Assembly: GCF_048771995.1 (NCBI RefSeq)
Contig: NC_133026.1
Span: 122,400,001 to 122,464,000 of the forward strand
Reading direction: 5' to 3'
Origin: Taeniopygia guttata
Lineage: Eukaryota; Chordata; Aves; Passeriformes; Estrildidae
DNA length: 64,000 nucleotides
Below, one piece after another: positions 40,392 to 53,774 of this stretch; position 1 is the stretch's first letter, and every line of letters starts with the position of its first letter. The notes beneath the pieces are model-generated. The model was not told the origin of the DNA, did not search any database, and worked only from the letters and a program-made list of their open reading frames with translations. Both the position numbers and the translations under genes were made by a program.

Positions 40392-43263
40392 CTTATTGAC
40401 ATAAGTAGCTTCAGTTTCCACTGAATAATACTATATGACCCTTTTGCTTTAGCTAGCAGGGGAGCAGAATCACGGGCTGAACAGTTTCTTTCAGTCCTAT
40501 AAATACCTTGCTCCTTTTATGTCACTCAATCACCAAATTACTTTGATCAAATAATGAAAATAGTGGGTTTGAGATCAATTCTCAAATTCTACATTTATCT
40601 GCAGCGAATGCTTTGGCCAACTTTATAACCACATGCATTTTTATCATAAATCAACAAATATACAGATAAGCCTGGAAAGCACAATGCCAGTGATGTGCGT
40701 TTCTTTTGTTGAGTCCTACTTAACATGTAATCTGTGTTATCTGTTCCTTCCCTTGCAAGCAGGCTTGTGTGAATATAATTTTATGTGCAAGTTTGGGATT
40801 AGTTAATGAGCTTTTTTATAGTTTTTGCACTGGGAATGTTAGCACCTGGGGTGCTTTTTTATAATAAAAATTCTTTTAAAAAATCTGATTATCTGCACTG
40901 ATGAGCAGGCAGAGAACAAAGCATGTGTGACCTGTAAAATCAGAAACTGCAGCAGAGTTCTGTTTTCCCCTAATTCAGCTGTGCTTTGGAAGATCTTTAC
41001 TCTGTACCTTCTACCAGGCCAAGAACACATTCGGAATTTAAGAAGCAACACCACAATAGCAGACATTAGATGAGACATGAGACTGTCAAATCAATGGCCC
41101 TGGATTTGGCTTTTGACTTTGCCAAATTCTTCCTGATTATGTATGTTCCCTCAAAAAGTGTTGAGCTTTCTTTCACTGGAACATCGGAGCTCATTTCAGG
41201 CTGTATAACAGGATGTCATAAATGGTGCTACGCTGGAGAAAAATTCCTCCTGCTTTCAGTTGTCAGTGCTGGGATCACTCAAAAGCAGCTGGAATGTCTG
41301 ATTATTCACATCACGGAGCCTCACATGTGGTTCCTTAGAAGCACACACTAATAGCCCTATATTATATTTAAAAGAGTGCTGCTTTGCCTATTGTCTTAAT
41401 CACATGGACAATTTGATACTGACCAGCAAGTGTAGATCATGGCATCTCAAGCATCCATAGTTAGAACCACTCTAAGCACCAGATGATGCCTTGAGAGGCT
41501 GACTACAAAGTGTGATCTTCCATTTTAGTTGCTCATTCTGGTCAAGTCAGCCAGAATGGGATCTGCCTAGTTACACAGCTGAAAGTATTCAGAAGCAGGC
41601 ATTCAGTGCAGTGGGGAAAAGAAGGGTTGTTTAGTAATTTAAAACTTGCTCTATTTTAAATTCAATGAGTTCTTGGATCTGCTTAGCTACACGTCTAAGG
41701 GGTGAATAATTTTACCTTGAATATTTACACCTTGCTTTTACTCAGACCTAATAGAGTTCTTCCTTTCAAAGTTTTCCTTTCAAAACTAATGCCAGTTCTA
41801 CATATTTCTGCTTCTCTGCTATAGCCTTACTTTTTCTTAGCTTTCAAAAACCTATGTTTGCTGAGCAAAATAAGGGGAGAGTAAAAGTGGCTAACATTGT
41901 AGTAAGCGTCAGTAGTGATTTTCTGAGCTAGGCAGCACATATTTCTTCAGAAAAGACTTCAAAGAATGACACAAAATGCAAGTAATGGAAGAAGACAGCT
42001 TTGCTAATGACAGACATTCATCCAGGATTCCTGCTATTTTAACCTTCTGTTCTCAGACTTGAAGATCAGACGATCACTGGCAAAGTCACACTATAGCTTC
42101 TAAATCTGCCTGTGGAGTGCTCCTGTGTCAAGCAGTCTAGAAGTATCAGTAGAGGTCCAAGATGTCTAATCTACAAATAAAAATTAAAAAGCAAGAGCTC
42201 ATTAAAAAACAAATAGAGAAACAGTACATTGCAGTTCTATCCAGAAAGCTCACACAATCTAAAGGGGTCACTATATTCTCTTTTAATTCAAGATATACAG
42301 TCTGTACCTAAAGTTATCTGGCATATATACTACAATATCAAGCATTGTCATGTTCGGTCTCAGTTCAAACATCATCATTCAAAAAAAAAAAAAGTAAAAA
42401 AAATGCTTTTGTGCAGAGCCTCTGCCTCTGCTGGCAGTCTCTCCAGTTTTCTGTCTCTGTAGAGGAACATAGCACATTCTCCCTGTATATACAGGCCTCC
42501 TAGAAATCACAGAAGCATTGCTTGTTAAACCATTGCTATCTCTGGGACAGCCATTTAGGGGCCCCACAAAGTTGATCTGACAATCCAAAAAGTACTATCT
42601 TTGGTAAGAGTTACAGAAATTTGTTTCTAGAAAGCTGACTGTGTTCACTTATACGTGCTGGTTCTGCTGAAAAGTAATTTTTTCACATGCTCTCTATCTG
42701 ACAGCATAACAAACACTAGAGCATGCTAAGGCATGTGCCACAGTCTGTCTTACAGACAGACATCTCCATCATTCAAGAAGCTTTCTGTTCCTTTAACTTA
42801 TTACTTATCATTTGCAGTGATCAAAATCCTTTAAATATTTCTTTTTTAGCCAGGACATTTTCAGCAGAACAGACACAGTTCAGCATCCTTTCACTGACAG
42901 GGTACCCAATGCCTCTACCATTCCAAAGAAATGCTAACAAACTCTAGTGCAGGTAATACCAAATCTCCAAAAAGGAGAAAGCTTCTTTCTAAAGGCCTAG
43001 AGGTGAACCAGGAAGGCACTGTCCCTCCTGGAGTCAAATATATTTACTTGGGAGGGAGCCACAAGGTTTGGAACCCATATCAGCTTTACACTGGACAAAG
43101 GTGTGGGTTCATGTACCACATTATTTGTTACTCATGCAATACACCTGAGCATTCTCTGTATCACCCTGTATAATAACCTGTGCATATTAGTCCATGTTCT
43201 GCTGAGCAGTAATAAATTCAAAACTGATTTTACTTAAATACTTTAACTGACCAAGGTGTTTTT

Positions 43264-43386
43264 GAGATTTTTTGGGGGGGGGTTGTTTTTTTTGGGGGGG
43301 GGTGGTTTATTTTTTTTGTTTGTCTTGTTTTTGTTTTGGTTTGTTTTGGTTTTGGTTTGGTTTGGGGGTTTTTTGGGAAGGGTGGG
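43264..43386 (+). repeat. G/T-rich tract with two G9 runs
   Basis: G9 at 43274-43282 and G9 at 43294-43302 are followed by GG, (TTTTGG)-like spacers, G5, and GGG runs up to 43386. At least four G-runs of three or more lie within about 115 bp, which fits the rule for G-quadruplex potential on the + strand. The overlapping frames (Gly/Phe/Leu-rich on +, Lys/Asn/Pro-rich on -) are artefacts of composition. Confidence 0.93.
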
Positions 43387-45339
43387 TCCTTTTATTGAAA
43401 AACTAAATTTGAAGGCCTGGTCTTCTGTGCAGTCCCTGATTTGATATATAACAATCATATTTATTCAAATTTTTTCCTCTCCCCAAATATAACTGCACAC
43501 ATCATTTTACTCATGGATATTCAGTTATTTCCTGCTACTTGTTTTTGGACTGCTATTTCTTTGTTTTTCTCAAATACAATAGCCAGAAACTAACAAGGGA
43601 CTAAAGGTGCAACAGGCCATCACCACACATAAACACACACTGTTCCATGTGCAGCTGTACATCAAGAAAAATTTTTAATTCTTTTTACTTAATTAAAATG
43701 AGCTGAAACAAGACAACTTTAAAGGATCACATGTAGAATAAGCAAATAAAATGATGCTTGGAGGTAAAGCAGTGAAAGCTAAAAATACCTAAAAGAAATT
43801 CAAAGTTATCCAATCAGGCTAGACAGAAAATAAAGGTATGAAAACCAACTGGTTGAGAATCAGTTTCCTGTGAAAAACAAATCTGAGATGTCAAGCCCAC
43901 AGGAAGGAAATGAGTGTTTAAAAGATAATTTTCACAAACATGAAAAGATAAGAAGCATTTTAGTCATATATAAAGTTTTTTTACTAGATCTTTCTCTACT
44001 TTTAGAGCTGTAATTCCAGCTACAGATCTGTCTTGTACCTTGATATAAACAGGGGGATTCTAAGTGAAGGAGAAGATGCGTGATATCATGATTGCTATTT
44101 TCTCTGGGTACTTATGAACCAATGTCAGCTGATGTTTATTTATGAAATAGATTTCTGAGAAGGACCACCAGAGAGGAAGTCATATTTCAGTACATTGGCA
44201 AAGGGAGACAAGGTGCACAGTAAAAGTCATGTAGCTGTTGTACAATATGATTGTCCAACAGCTCCTTCTACTCATTCCAAAAGTAATTTTTTCCCAGTTA
44301 GGTATCTGCAAGAGGCTCAGAAAAAGCCAAAGATCCACACATATGTCTGAAACAAAAGTGAGCAGGGAGTTAAAGTCCAGTAAAAGAAAAGGTTTTCTCA
44401 GCAACAAGTGCAGCCCAAAATCTCTTATGATGAAAATGCAGGTTTCCATTTTTGTCTTCCTGTAAGTCTACTTAAGTTAGAGCATATCTCTTACTTTTGC
44501 CCGCACACTTTCTGGTATAGCCAAGAAGTGATGCCTAATCATCACAGCTCTGGTAGCAGAAACTCCTAATACTTCTGCACTTGCACCAAAAAAATTGTGT
44601 TATTACTGCCAGTGTTTGCTTTACTGAAAAAAAAAAAACAAAAAAAAAACAAAAAACCAAAGAGCTTTAAACAAATAAAACAAATAAATGGAAGCAGTTT
44701 CTATTATACATAATGAAACTGTGAAACCTATTGCCTACAGGAACAGGCAGAGGACAAAACTTTACCTGGATTAGAGAAATAGAGAAATTCATAGAAGAGA
44801 TGTACATCATTGGATATTAAACATGAAAGCCCAGATGCAACCTCTGGCTCAGAAAAAAAAATCACTAAAAAGCTGATTTCTAGGAGCTGAGAAATTATAC
44901 CATGGGAAGGATCACTCTATAACTGCCTTATTTTTTCTGTTCTTTCCCTGAGGGTCAATGTTAGAGCTAGGAGACTTTGGTCCTTTGATCTAAGCTCCCA
45001 AGCAGGTCACAGAAGGAATAATTCCTATAAACCCTCAGTGAAAATAAACATGAATACTCCAAGTTAAAAAGAAGTCTTACCTTATTCAAATATTAGTTGG
45101 TCCTCATGGCCTGTTAAATATTGCAGCCTTTTAATAGTAATGAAAATCTCTGTGCACCTGACATGCTATAAACTCTGGAGAGATATTTCGTTTCCAGATC
45201 CCAAAGTTCCACTACAGAAAGCAAAAGGCAAGAGGTCTTGAAGCAAACACATAACTTTTTAGAAGGTCTTCTTATCTCTGTCATTGTCTTTTTTATTTTC
45301 TTAAGATAATATTCTTCCCTTTCTGTAAGAAGAAAGTTT

Positions 45340-45430
45340 AAGGAAAGCTTTACTGGGATAGACCAAAACCTGGGTTCATCTAACCTGTCTGTTCCCCACA
45401 GCTCAGACTTTACCCAGATGGTGGTCATTT
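45340..45430 (+). mobile_element. Possible ancient CR1/L3-like repeat fragment
   Basis: TTACTGGGATAGACCAAAA, then TTCATCTAACC, TGTCTGTT and CCCACAG follow the same order and spacing as a repeat I recall from turtles and crocodilians, with an ACTGGGTCAGACCAAAGGTCCATCTAG-type core. The match is about 90 bp and diverged. I judge it from memory, so it is tentative and could be coincidence. Confidence 0.3.
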
Positions 45431-48400
45431 GGCCCCTTGACAAATACATAAGTATTGCCTAAGGTGGAAACCTGGCTGTTATCTTGCTGCCAGATCCAAG
45501 GAAAAAAACTGGTTTATAACAAAGTATTCTACTCTTGCCACTCTCTGTCTTACACATCTTCACATCATTATATAAAACTATCTCAACCAGTTCCCATAAC
45601 AACAGTGTTAGAAACAATACATAAAAGTGAAATAATAAACAAAAAAAGCAGCAATCAATTCATAGTCCTGCCCTTTCCAAACTCTGGCATTACCATGCTG
45701 AGACACATATTGCCTGGAGAAATGCAAATATGTCAGCCTTCCCGATGACACCTAAATCTCTGCCATTGCACTGTCCCCAAGGCTGCACGACATGTAGGCA
45801 TAACCTGATAACACAAAGACTTTTGGCCCTGATACTACTACTTGATTGTTGAGTCTATATGTTGTCTACTTATTAATGCTTAGAATGCTCTGCAGTACAA
45901 TATTTTCCTATAAACAAAAACCAAGTAGTAAATACAATAGACAAATGAGAGGAGCTGTTCCCATGAAGCAATTTATGAAATATTTATATAAAATTTTGTA
46001 GCCTTCACCAGAGGCCAAGTTTGTTGTCAGAATCAACAGGATATTTTCAGGCAAATAATCTTTATCCTTGCTTTACTATGGAAGTAGAAATGAAACTTTC
46101 AGAACAAGACTCTGACAATGCAGTAAAAGACCATTCAATATACTATAAAGGTCTTCCCATTACATCTCTGTGTCATTTTTTTGCAAGGAAAAGACATGTG
46201 CTGATAACATACCTTGCCTCTCTCAAAAATTACTTATATTAGAATTTCTGTTAAAACATGGTGTCACTTCTGATGTTTTGGATAACATTATAAGCTATTT
46301 CTATTTAATTTTACCAGATGAAAAAATAATTCCCTTTTACTTCCAGTGTACTTTTAAATTTTCTCAGTTCCTCTATTCCTGCATTGTTGTATTCCTCCTA
46401 TATGGCTTTATCTAAAAACTTATTAATGAAATACATATAATACAGTGAAATGCATGTAGATACAGAGATCACACTGTGTATGCAGTGATAGACTCCCTTT
46501 TTCTTTCCTTTCTCCAATTACTCTCTGATAATGTGAGCAGACTAACGTGATTACAGGTAATGAACCACTTATTATTTCTACAGTCATGCTGAACTGTTTT
46601 TCCTTTGACTTAAGTATGTTTAAAAATAACAAGCTTTCATTATACTTTTTATTGATGGTCACATTTACACTCCAAGTCAGCTAATCAGCCACGAGCACAT
46701 AACAATATGATTGGAGTACTTATTTCTCATATGACTACACTTTTAAACTTAGCAAACCAACATGAAGAAATATGTGTAGTTACAATTTATAGACAGTTGA
46801 ATCCTGGAAAGACATGAATCCTCACAGTGCACATGGATATGTACTGCTTATGCTTTTTTATCACTTTGTTTCCAAAAAAGGCAAAAGAGGCAGTACAAGG
46901 AAGAGAGGAATGAGAAAGAACCTAAAGAGTCAGGGCAAGACTGAGTTTGCTTGGTAGCACTGTTGCTATGTTTTAATCTCCAGAAACTTCTTCTACCTCA
47001 CAGTGAGGGGTTGGTAGGGCTTTCCTGCCCTGTGAGCTCCCTTGGAAAGGATTCTGAAGCAATTATTAATATATATGTGTATATTTATCTTGCAGCCTGT
47101 CCTGGGGTAAGAAGGCATGCTAATTCTCCTGAGCAAATCTGGGGCCAATACAGCATCAACAGCACTTGGAGTCACCTGGCAAGGATAGTCCTGGATAGCC
47201 AAAACATCTCCATGTGGACATATTTGTTTCCAAAATTCCCAAGAAGCGATACCACTGCACATCTTCGAGCAACAGCAAGTCACTGCCTTGCTTGGAAATC
47301 ATGGCTGCTGTTCACACTTCTCTCCTCACTTTGCAAGAACAGCAAAAATCCTCAGGGTCTCTTCTGTTGCCGGAGCCATGGTGTGAAAGCAGAACAGTCC
47401 AGAGAGCATTTTGGACCCTACTTTAAATTAAATGCAACAAATAGGGTTTAGGTAAAGAATAAGATAGCTATAGGTTTTTTAACTAAGAAATTTCACTTTC
47501 CTAGCACAGACAGACAAGGTAAGTTCATATCAAACCACAGAACTCCCAGTTGTCTTTTTCAAATATGCCTATAGGCCAGGTCCTGCCCATTCTCTGTGGA
47601 GGCCTAAGTAGCTAAGCCATTTCTCAGAGTACAAAAATGTTTCCTACTTACCATCCAGGGGACTGGCCTGACTTCCCATGAGAAGTATGGTTTCACAGAC
47701 AGATAGAAAAGCTTAGACTCCTAGCAGACATGCAGAAAGCTAACGATGCATGAGCACACTATTCTTTTCAGGATAGTGTGATTTTCAGCCTTTATTCTAA
47801 AGACATTTTCTAATGGGGTTTTCTGGGTTGTCTGGGTTGGTTTTTTCCCCCACTGACTGATCCTTTTAAAGAGGAAAGAGTAACACTCAATTATTTTAAA
47901 GAAATTGAGCTATCTTTAGGAAAGATTAAAAAACTCATTTAAGGTACTTCCCTTTGGCAGAAGAAGCCCTTGTAGGAGGTTTTAAAACTTTACTAGAAAT
48001 TGCTCTTACACCTTGTTGGCTATTTTGGATCCTTTTGTAAGATGCTTCAATTTTCCCTTAAGCACAGACCCTTGCTTGGTAGCTTCAAATTTTGGACTAG
48101 GTTTGAGAAGCCAGATGCCTCAGTTAGGTACTGAAGCACTTTACTTTTAGGCACTTATGTTCTTAATTAGATCCAGCCTTTTAAACTATGAACATTTCAG
48201 AAAAGACTCTCTGCATTAAGAAGAATTTATATTAAGCCATAGAAAAATGTTAAATTTTAATGCGGTAGAGCACTCAAACTTGGTTCTTACTAGTGAGAAT
48301 CTCATTTACAAAATGGCTGCTAATGAAATCTCAGACAAAATATGTTGGCTTCAAAGCAAAATTAAAATAAAGACAAATGACTGAGGAATTATTGTTTTCA

Positions 48401-49632
48401 ATATGTTCTTTTTTCATGTGCTAATTACAGAGTAAGAAAGTGATTCGAGTAGCTTATTATCTAGCTCTCCTTTTTCTGCCAGGAGTTTATAAAGGGTGTG
48501 AAAATGGAGGGGTATAGTAATAATTTCATTTATGTTTTGAAGAAAATAATCAGGTTAGCCAGCATTTAATACTGAGAGCTTGAGGATTCCATTTGCATTA
48601 CTTTGAAGGACAAATACAATACTATCAGTTCTGTCAGTGAAAGGAAAGATGGGACCTTGAGCAGATGTATTTATTTATACATAGACAAAAAGCCATCTCA
48701 ACTGAGAATGAATTGACACAGGAGAGAAACCCATCAGGATATTGTCAGAGATATTAAATTTTTTATGACTAGTGAACTTACTCAGATTTGACAAAAAAGT
48801 TTTACTGCTATGAGTTTTTAACTTGTTTTTTTTACATAGGATCTTGGGGGAAGGGGAACCCCAAAAAAACTAGATCAGCAATGTCTAAAAATATTTCAGT
48901 ACCCCAGGCAAAATCTCCTGAAATAATAGAATTATTACTGTGGTCAAAATGTTTCCAAGCTGCAAATTTCCAGCGTACTTTAAGGGAACATAAACACTTC
49001 TTCTGTGCTCGGGGGTTAAAATGAGAGAGAACAGAGATACACATTGTAGAATGCTACTAAAAATAATTAAGTATTCAGTACATTATAAAGCAGGAGATAA
49101 ATTCCTCTTGTTTTAAATGTCAGCAGACACTGAAGCCTGGTGCCACATGATGTTTCTGCATTCAGCTAAAACCCACACACCCACAGGAGTGCAGTTTTGC
49201 TGAGACCCCTCTGGAGTGAATTGTTGATTCCAGGATTCTTTGACATTCTCTGGAAACCTCAGCTCCACACAGAAGGTATTGTATCCTGAGGATCACTACT
49301 GGGTTGTTTCAGCATATCACTCTAGCACTTCGGGTTCTTCCATGGATACACATTAAATCCTAGTATTACCTGCAACACTGCATTGCTGACATTCAAAGCG
49401 ATGCACCAGTTTTGTCCTGCTTACCTCACAGATCTCCTGTAAGAGTATTTGCTTAGTCATTCCCTGAGGTCCTGCTCTCATTGTCTCCTGTCAAATCCTT
49501 TGGCTCTTGCCCTTTCAGCTCCTCTTCTCCAACATGGAAGCTGTTGCTGGTGAAGGTTCATGGATCAGAGGGGTTTTTCCTGCCTGTTTTACAAACACAC
49601 GTTAACTCTTCAGTTCTCTCTCAGTTTCTGCC

Positions 49633-49656
49633 CAGCATTTTTAAAAAAAAATGCTG
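49633..49656. repeat. Inverted repeat, 10-bp stem and 4-nt loop
   Basis: CAGCATTTTT at 49633-49642 pairs perfectly with AAAAATGCTG at 49647-49656 around an AAAA loop. Directly downstream CAGGCT-GTC-AGCCTG forms a second 6-bp hairpin. Both are probably incidental; they fall inside the 183-codon chance frame. Confidence 0.8.
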
Positions 49657-50204
49657 CAGGCTGTCAGCCTGTACTTTGAACAATGATTGTAAGGATTTGC
49701 TCTTAAATATAAACAGCCAGGAGGAGTCTGGAGGTGCTAAGCAGACAGAGCGGATGAATAATGTGTGTAATTCCCAGCTGAACCCAAAAGCATCCACTTC
49801 TGGGCTACTTGTCAAAGAAACAGGAAAGGGAAAGTCAGCAAGCACATGCCAAGGCTCCCCAAGAGCCAGCAGCACACCCAGTCTCCCAGACAGCTGTCCC
49901 ATGTCAGCCAGCATACCTCTGCCACCTCTCACCAGATCCCTTGGTGATGAGACAGACCTGAGCCCTCACTGGGTGTTAGGCAGGATTCTGGCAGGCATTC
50001 TGCCATGGGACTCCCCTCCAGGAAAAGATTAGGCCATCTGGAGAGCAGTGTTATCAGGAAGGTATGTGATGTACAGGTCAAAAGGGTCAAAACAGTTGGA
50101 GAAATGCTTTTAAAAAAATGGGAGGAGCTCATATCCAAAGGGGTTTAAGCAGTCTCGTTTTCTTTTGTACCAAACCAAATATCAGCCTGCTGAGCAGTGA
50201 ATAG

Positions 50205-50228
50205 AAAAAAAAAAAAATATATATATAT
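50205..50228 (+). repeat. A13 followed by (AT)n
   Basis: Thirteen A residues run directly into about six AT units. It is a small compound microsatellite. Confidence 0.95.
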
Positions 50229-53200
50229 CTGTGAGGTAGTAATTCCTTAATCATTTATGGCCATTTCATGAGCAGATGTCCTAGGTCTGTCATTCCTAGC
50301 GACCAGCTTTTCCTCAAGTGACAGACCAGCCTTTAAGTAGTTGAGAAGTTCCCTTGAAACTGCTTCCATCCCTCACTAAGTTTTCCCTCATTTTGCATCT
50401 CTTCCAAGGGTCCTCTCTATTCCCAGCATTTCCCACCAGACCCTGACTGAAAAGACTGACTTCAAAGAACTCACATATTCATCCTGAATAGGGTAAGTGG
50501 GTTTATCTGAGATCCCGTCTGCAACTCTTGCCTATGGGCAAACTCAGATTTAACACTTTGAGTGCAGAAAGGCAGCACACAGGTAAAAAGTGGCACATGG
50601 TGTTTGTGGGCATAGAAATAAGGCCAAGGTCTGCCACATTCTTCTTGGCTGACTCCACCAGAGCCCCAAGTCACTCTGAAAGTGTGGGCAAAGCTAATGG
50701 GAGAATGCCAGGACATATATAATCATGCAGGACATATCATGGCGTCTAAGAAATTTAGCACAAAATGATTTTTGCATGAGAATTAAGATGGTGAGAGCAC
50801 AAAGACTTTAAGCATCACTTGTCCTAGAAGTTAAAAGGAAAGGGATAGTACTCATCCTTCATATGCATGGATTTGAGCTGCAGTTCAGCATCATAAGGCA
50901 CTTGGCCTCAGTGTAGGTATTCAGTCTCTTCTTACACTCTTATATTTATCATGCACACCAGCCTTAACTGTGCCAGCTTACAGGTATTCTGAACTTTTTT
51001 TTGTTGGTTGTGACTTTTTGATTTTATTTATCTCTGAGCTTATTATTTAATAAACTTCTGTGTCACAAGAAAGGAGAGATGTCATATGGCACAGCAGTGC
51101 TGGGAAAGGCCAGGCTGAGGCAGAAAGGACAGAGGCTGTTTAAGTCACCTTTGCTAGGAAAAGCCTCACATTCTGGAGTCTGGGTTCAGACTGGCTCTCC
51201 TGGAATGGAGATCACAGTCTGGAGGCTGGTTTGGGACCTATCCAACAGGTTATCCATCTCAAAATCCCTAGAGATTTGCCAGAGCAAAGAAAATATCCGA
51301 GGTTTCTTCTTCCTAAGACTTTCAAGTCACTCTCTCCATAGACTTTCAAACATAAGAAAACAGGAGTTGTCCCGCCTTTTAATTTAACCAAATTGCATTC
51401 CAAGTTGGTGTCTTAATTTTTTTAAATATGTCTACTACATTTTTGCACGCTATGCATATTGCATATTTTAACACCACTGCAATAATAAAATCTGAGCAAA
51501 TAATTTGCAGCAAATAACTTGAAGAATTTAATCTCTTCCCTCATTCACAATTTGGCTGGCAGCAGATAACAATGTTCTTGAATCTGTTGATCATTCAGAG
51601 CAATACCACTGGTTATTTTAGAGATAAAATTTCAAGTCTACAGATTGTTTATTAACCTCTTATGGAAAGTGTAGGGAAAATGGTAATTTTGAGTTGCCAT
51701 AGATATTTTAGATTGAATGCAGAGATCACATTATCTACATAAATATTTAATATTGAATGGCATTAATTTCTGTCAACATAGAAAGGTAATATAATATGAC
51801 ATCTTATTTGGCTTCATCTGCCTCTAGTTCAGACTCAAAAAGGGCAGATAAAACACCACAAAAGTTTAAAACAGCTCCACCATAACAATATTTGCACAGT
51901 GATGAACAAACCAGTATATTTTCTTGCTTTTGAATCAAATTAACATTAATGGAATATGCATACTGCAACTTTCCAATACTGAAGAGGCAATAGCAACAGA
52001 CTAAATACTGGTGTTTCCCTTTTGTTTTCCAAAGCAAATACCAGATCCTGCCGAATCCCTGAATTGCCATGTCCATTGGATTAGGATCCACTTTCAATTA
52101 TACCTTATGACATTCTGCAATCCTGGCATTATCTGACAAGAGCAGCAGAAACTGTGGATATAGCACAAACACTGTTTGGAACTTTCACATGTATTAGATT
52201 TCCACTAACATTTAATCTTAGTATCTCATTAATAAATAAATGTTTATGAATAAACAAATACTAAAGTACATGGGTATTATTTACTACATTTGTGATTGAA
52301 AATGAAAAACATTCCTGATTTATGTTGACATATAGTGGGAAGGGTTTTAGAAAACCCATCTCTTTATGTGGAGATCAAATATAGGCACTGGGAAAACCCT
52401 TTTTGTATAGACAAGGTTTGGTTGCATGATTAACATCTGGAATGTATTCATTTCTTCTATAAACTACATATGACTCCCTTTCTACTGCATTCCTCGAGCA
52501 GCAAGCAACATGGATGTATTAATATTAACATGCCTTTGATTCACTTCTCCCCATTTTACAGTCTGCCGCCATATGCCAACAGCATGTCATTGGGCATGAT
52601 GTAACCAAGTCTGCCCCAGGAAATTCAGAGAGACCATTTTACTAGAAATTGGGCCTAAAAAGACCACAATTTAATTTTACCATTAGTTAAGCTGAAAAAT
52701 ATGAAAAGGACTTTGGCTCTGCACTACCTTTCTACTTCTGCAGCGATAGAAAAGGCAAAAAATCTCACTCAAGCCTACAGCTGAGATTTCCCAAGAGGAA
52801 AAGAAAAACCAAGGTGGACTAAACTGCATGCAGAAAGCCTTATTCCTGCCAGTTCATCTCTAGGGACAGGGGTAGTAAGTAGGACAGCATGTAGATGAAA
52901 TCATCATTTCTCAGGATGCCTCAGCCTGTCCAACCCTACCAAAATAACAACACTTTTACAGACATCCCTCCCTGCTGCTTAGGTGGTGGCAACACCCCCA
53001 GCATTGTGTAGCACTCTAGTGACCAATACTTAGGTAGAAAAAGCTATTCAAGACAAAAAAAAAAAAAGGGGTGATCACCCTGTTTTGAAGGCAAGCCTGC
53101 CATGGCTCTTGACAATAAGGACAGGGTGGGGCTCCACTTCCCTGGGCTGGTGTAGCTGTAACCTCTGACAGCTGCGGCACTCTGTGCTGGGGAGACTTTA

Positions 53201-53774
53201 GCTTGTGTTTGTGCCTGAAAAGGGTAACACACCTCCACCCTCTGCCAAGAATGATCTCATCAAACCCATAGCTCTGGCTTTGTTCTCAGGTTGGTCTTCT
53301 GCACCATGACCTGTTAGCCAGTGCTTAATAATTGCTGTATATGTTTATTTATAGCCCACTAGACAGATTCAGAATCTGACATTTTATGCCTGTTATGGCC
53401 ATGTATGCTGAATATAGAGAACACCAGGAATGCCTCATTACTATCCTTTAAGGAAACTAAAAATTTCCAAGATTCTAAGAGTGTTAAGTACTATAGAACC
53501 ATGTAAGTTTTGCAAACTGTGTAAAAGACTGGGTACATGGAGGTTTCAGTAATAGGGTCAGCATCTTTTCAACTTTTAAAAGTAAGCAAAAGCAGATATT
53601 TCATGATTGCTCTTAATGTTTAATGAAGAAACAATGACCTGCTTTCATAGGTAATGTGTTTGCTTCTGAGACATGCCACCAAGATTCACAGGATTTAAAT
53701 TGATTTTAGGTAGCTCCAACAAAAATTCAGTTTTTGACAGGACATTGAATCTCATTTGTTTGCCTCTTCTATAA

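Larger units (their letters stand above)
30576..43263. other. Long stretch of AT-rich non-coding DNA
   Basis: No gene recognised across about 12.7 kb. It holds a G/T-rich tract (30721-30817), an AT-rich region near 31740-31870, A18 at 34463-34480, A15 at 34984-34998 and A14 at 36686-36699. It also holds a denser patch at about 38100-38500 without a usable frame, and the repeat nest at 40323-40391. Sequence at about 41070-41400 has enhancer-like texture, without repeats and with mixed motifs, but there is no proof of conservation. Confidence 0.5.
43387..53774. other. Non-coding DNA; chance frames of 166 and 183 codons
   Basis: No gene recognised. It holds A-rich tracts near 44628-44660, A13 followed by (AT)n at 50205-50228, and a 10-bp A/T hairpin at 49633-49656. 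The two longest non-repeat frames of the window are here (46951-47451 and 49481-50032, both +), but neither has a recognisable domain or a convincing start context. Their length is expected by chance in the locally GC-richer sequence. Confidence 0.5.

Noticed and set aside
46951..47451. 166-codon + frame
   Set aside because: No domain, odd composition and an overlapping antisense frame. It is a chance frame.
49481..50032. 183-codon + frame, the longest outside repeats
   Set aside because: No recognisable domain, low-complexity Ser/Pro composition and overlapping minus-strand frames. The length is expected about once by chance in a window this size with locally higher GC.
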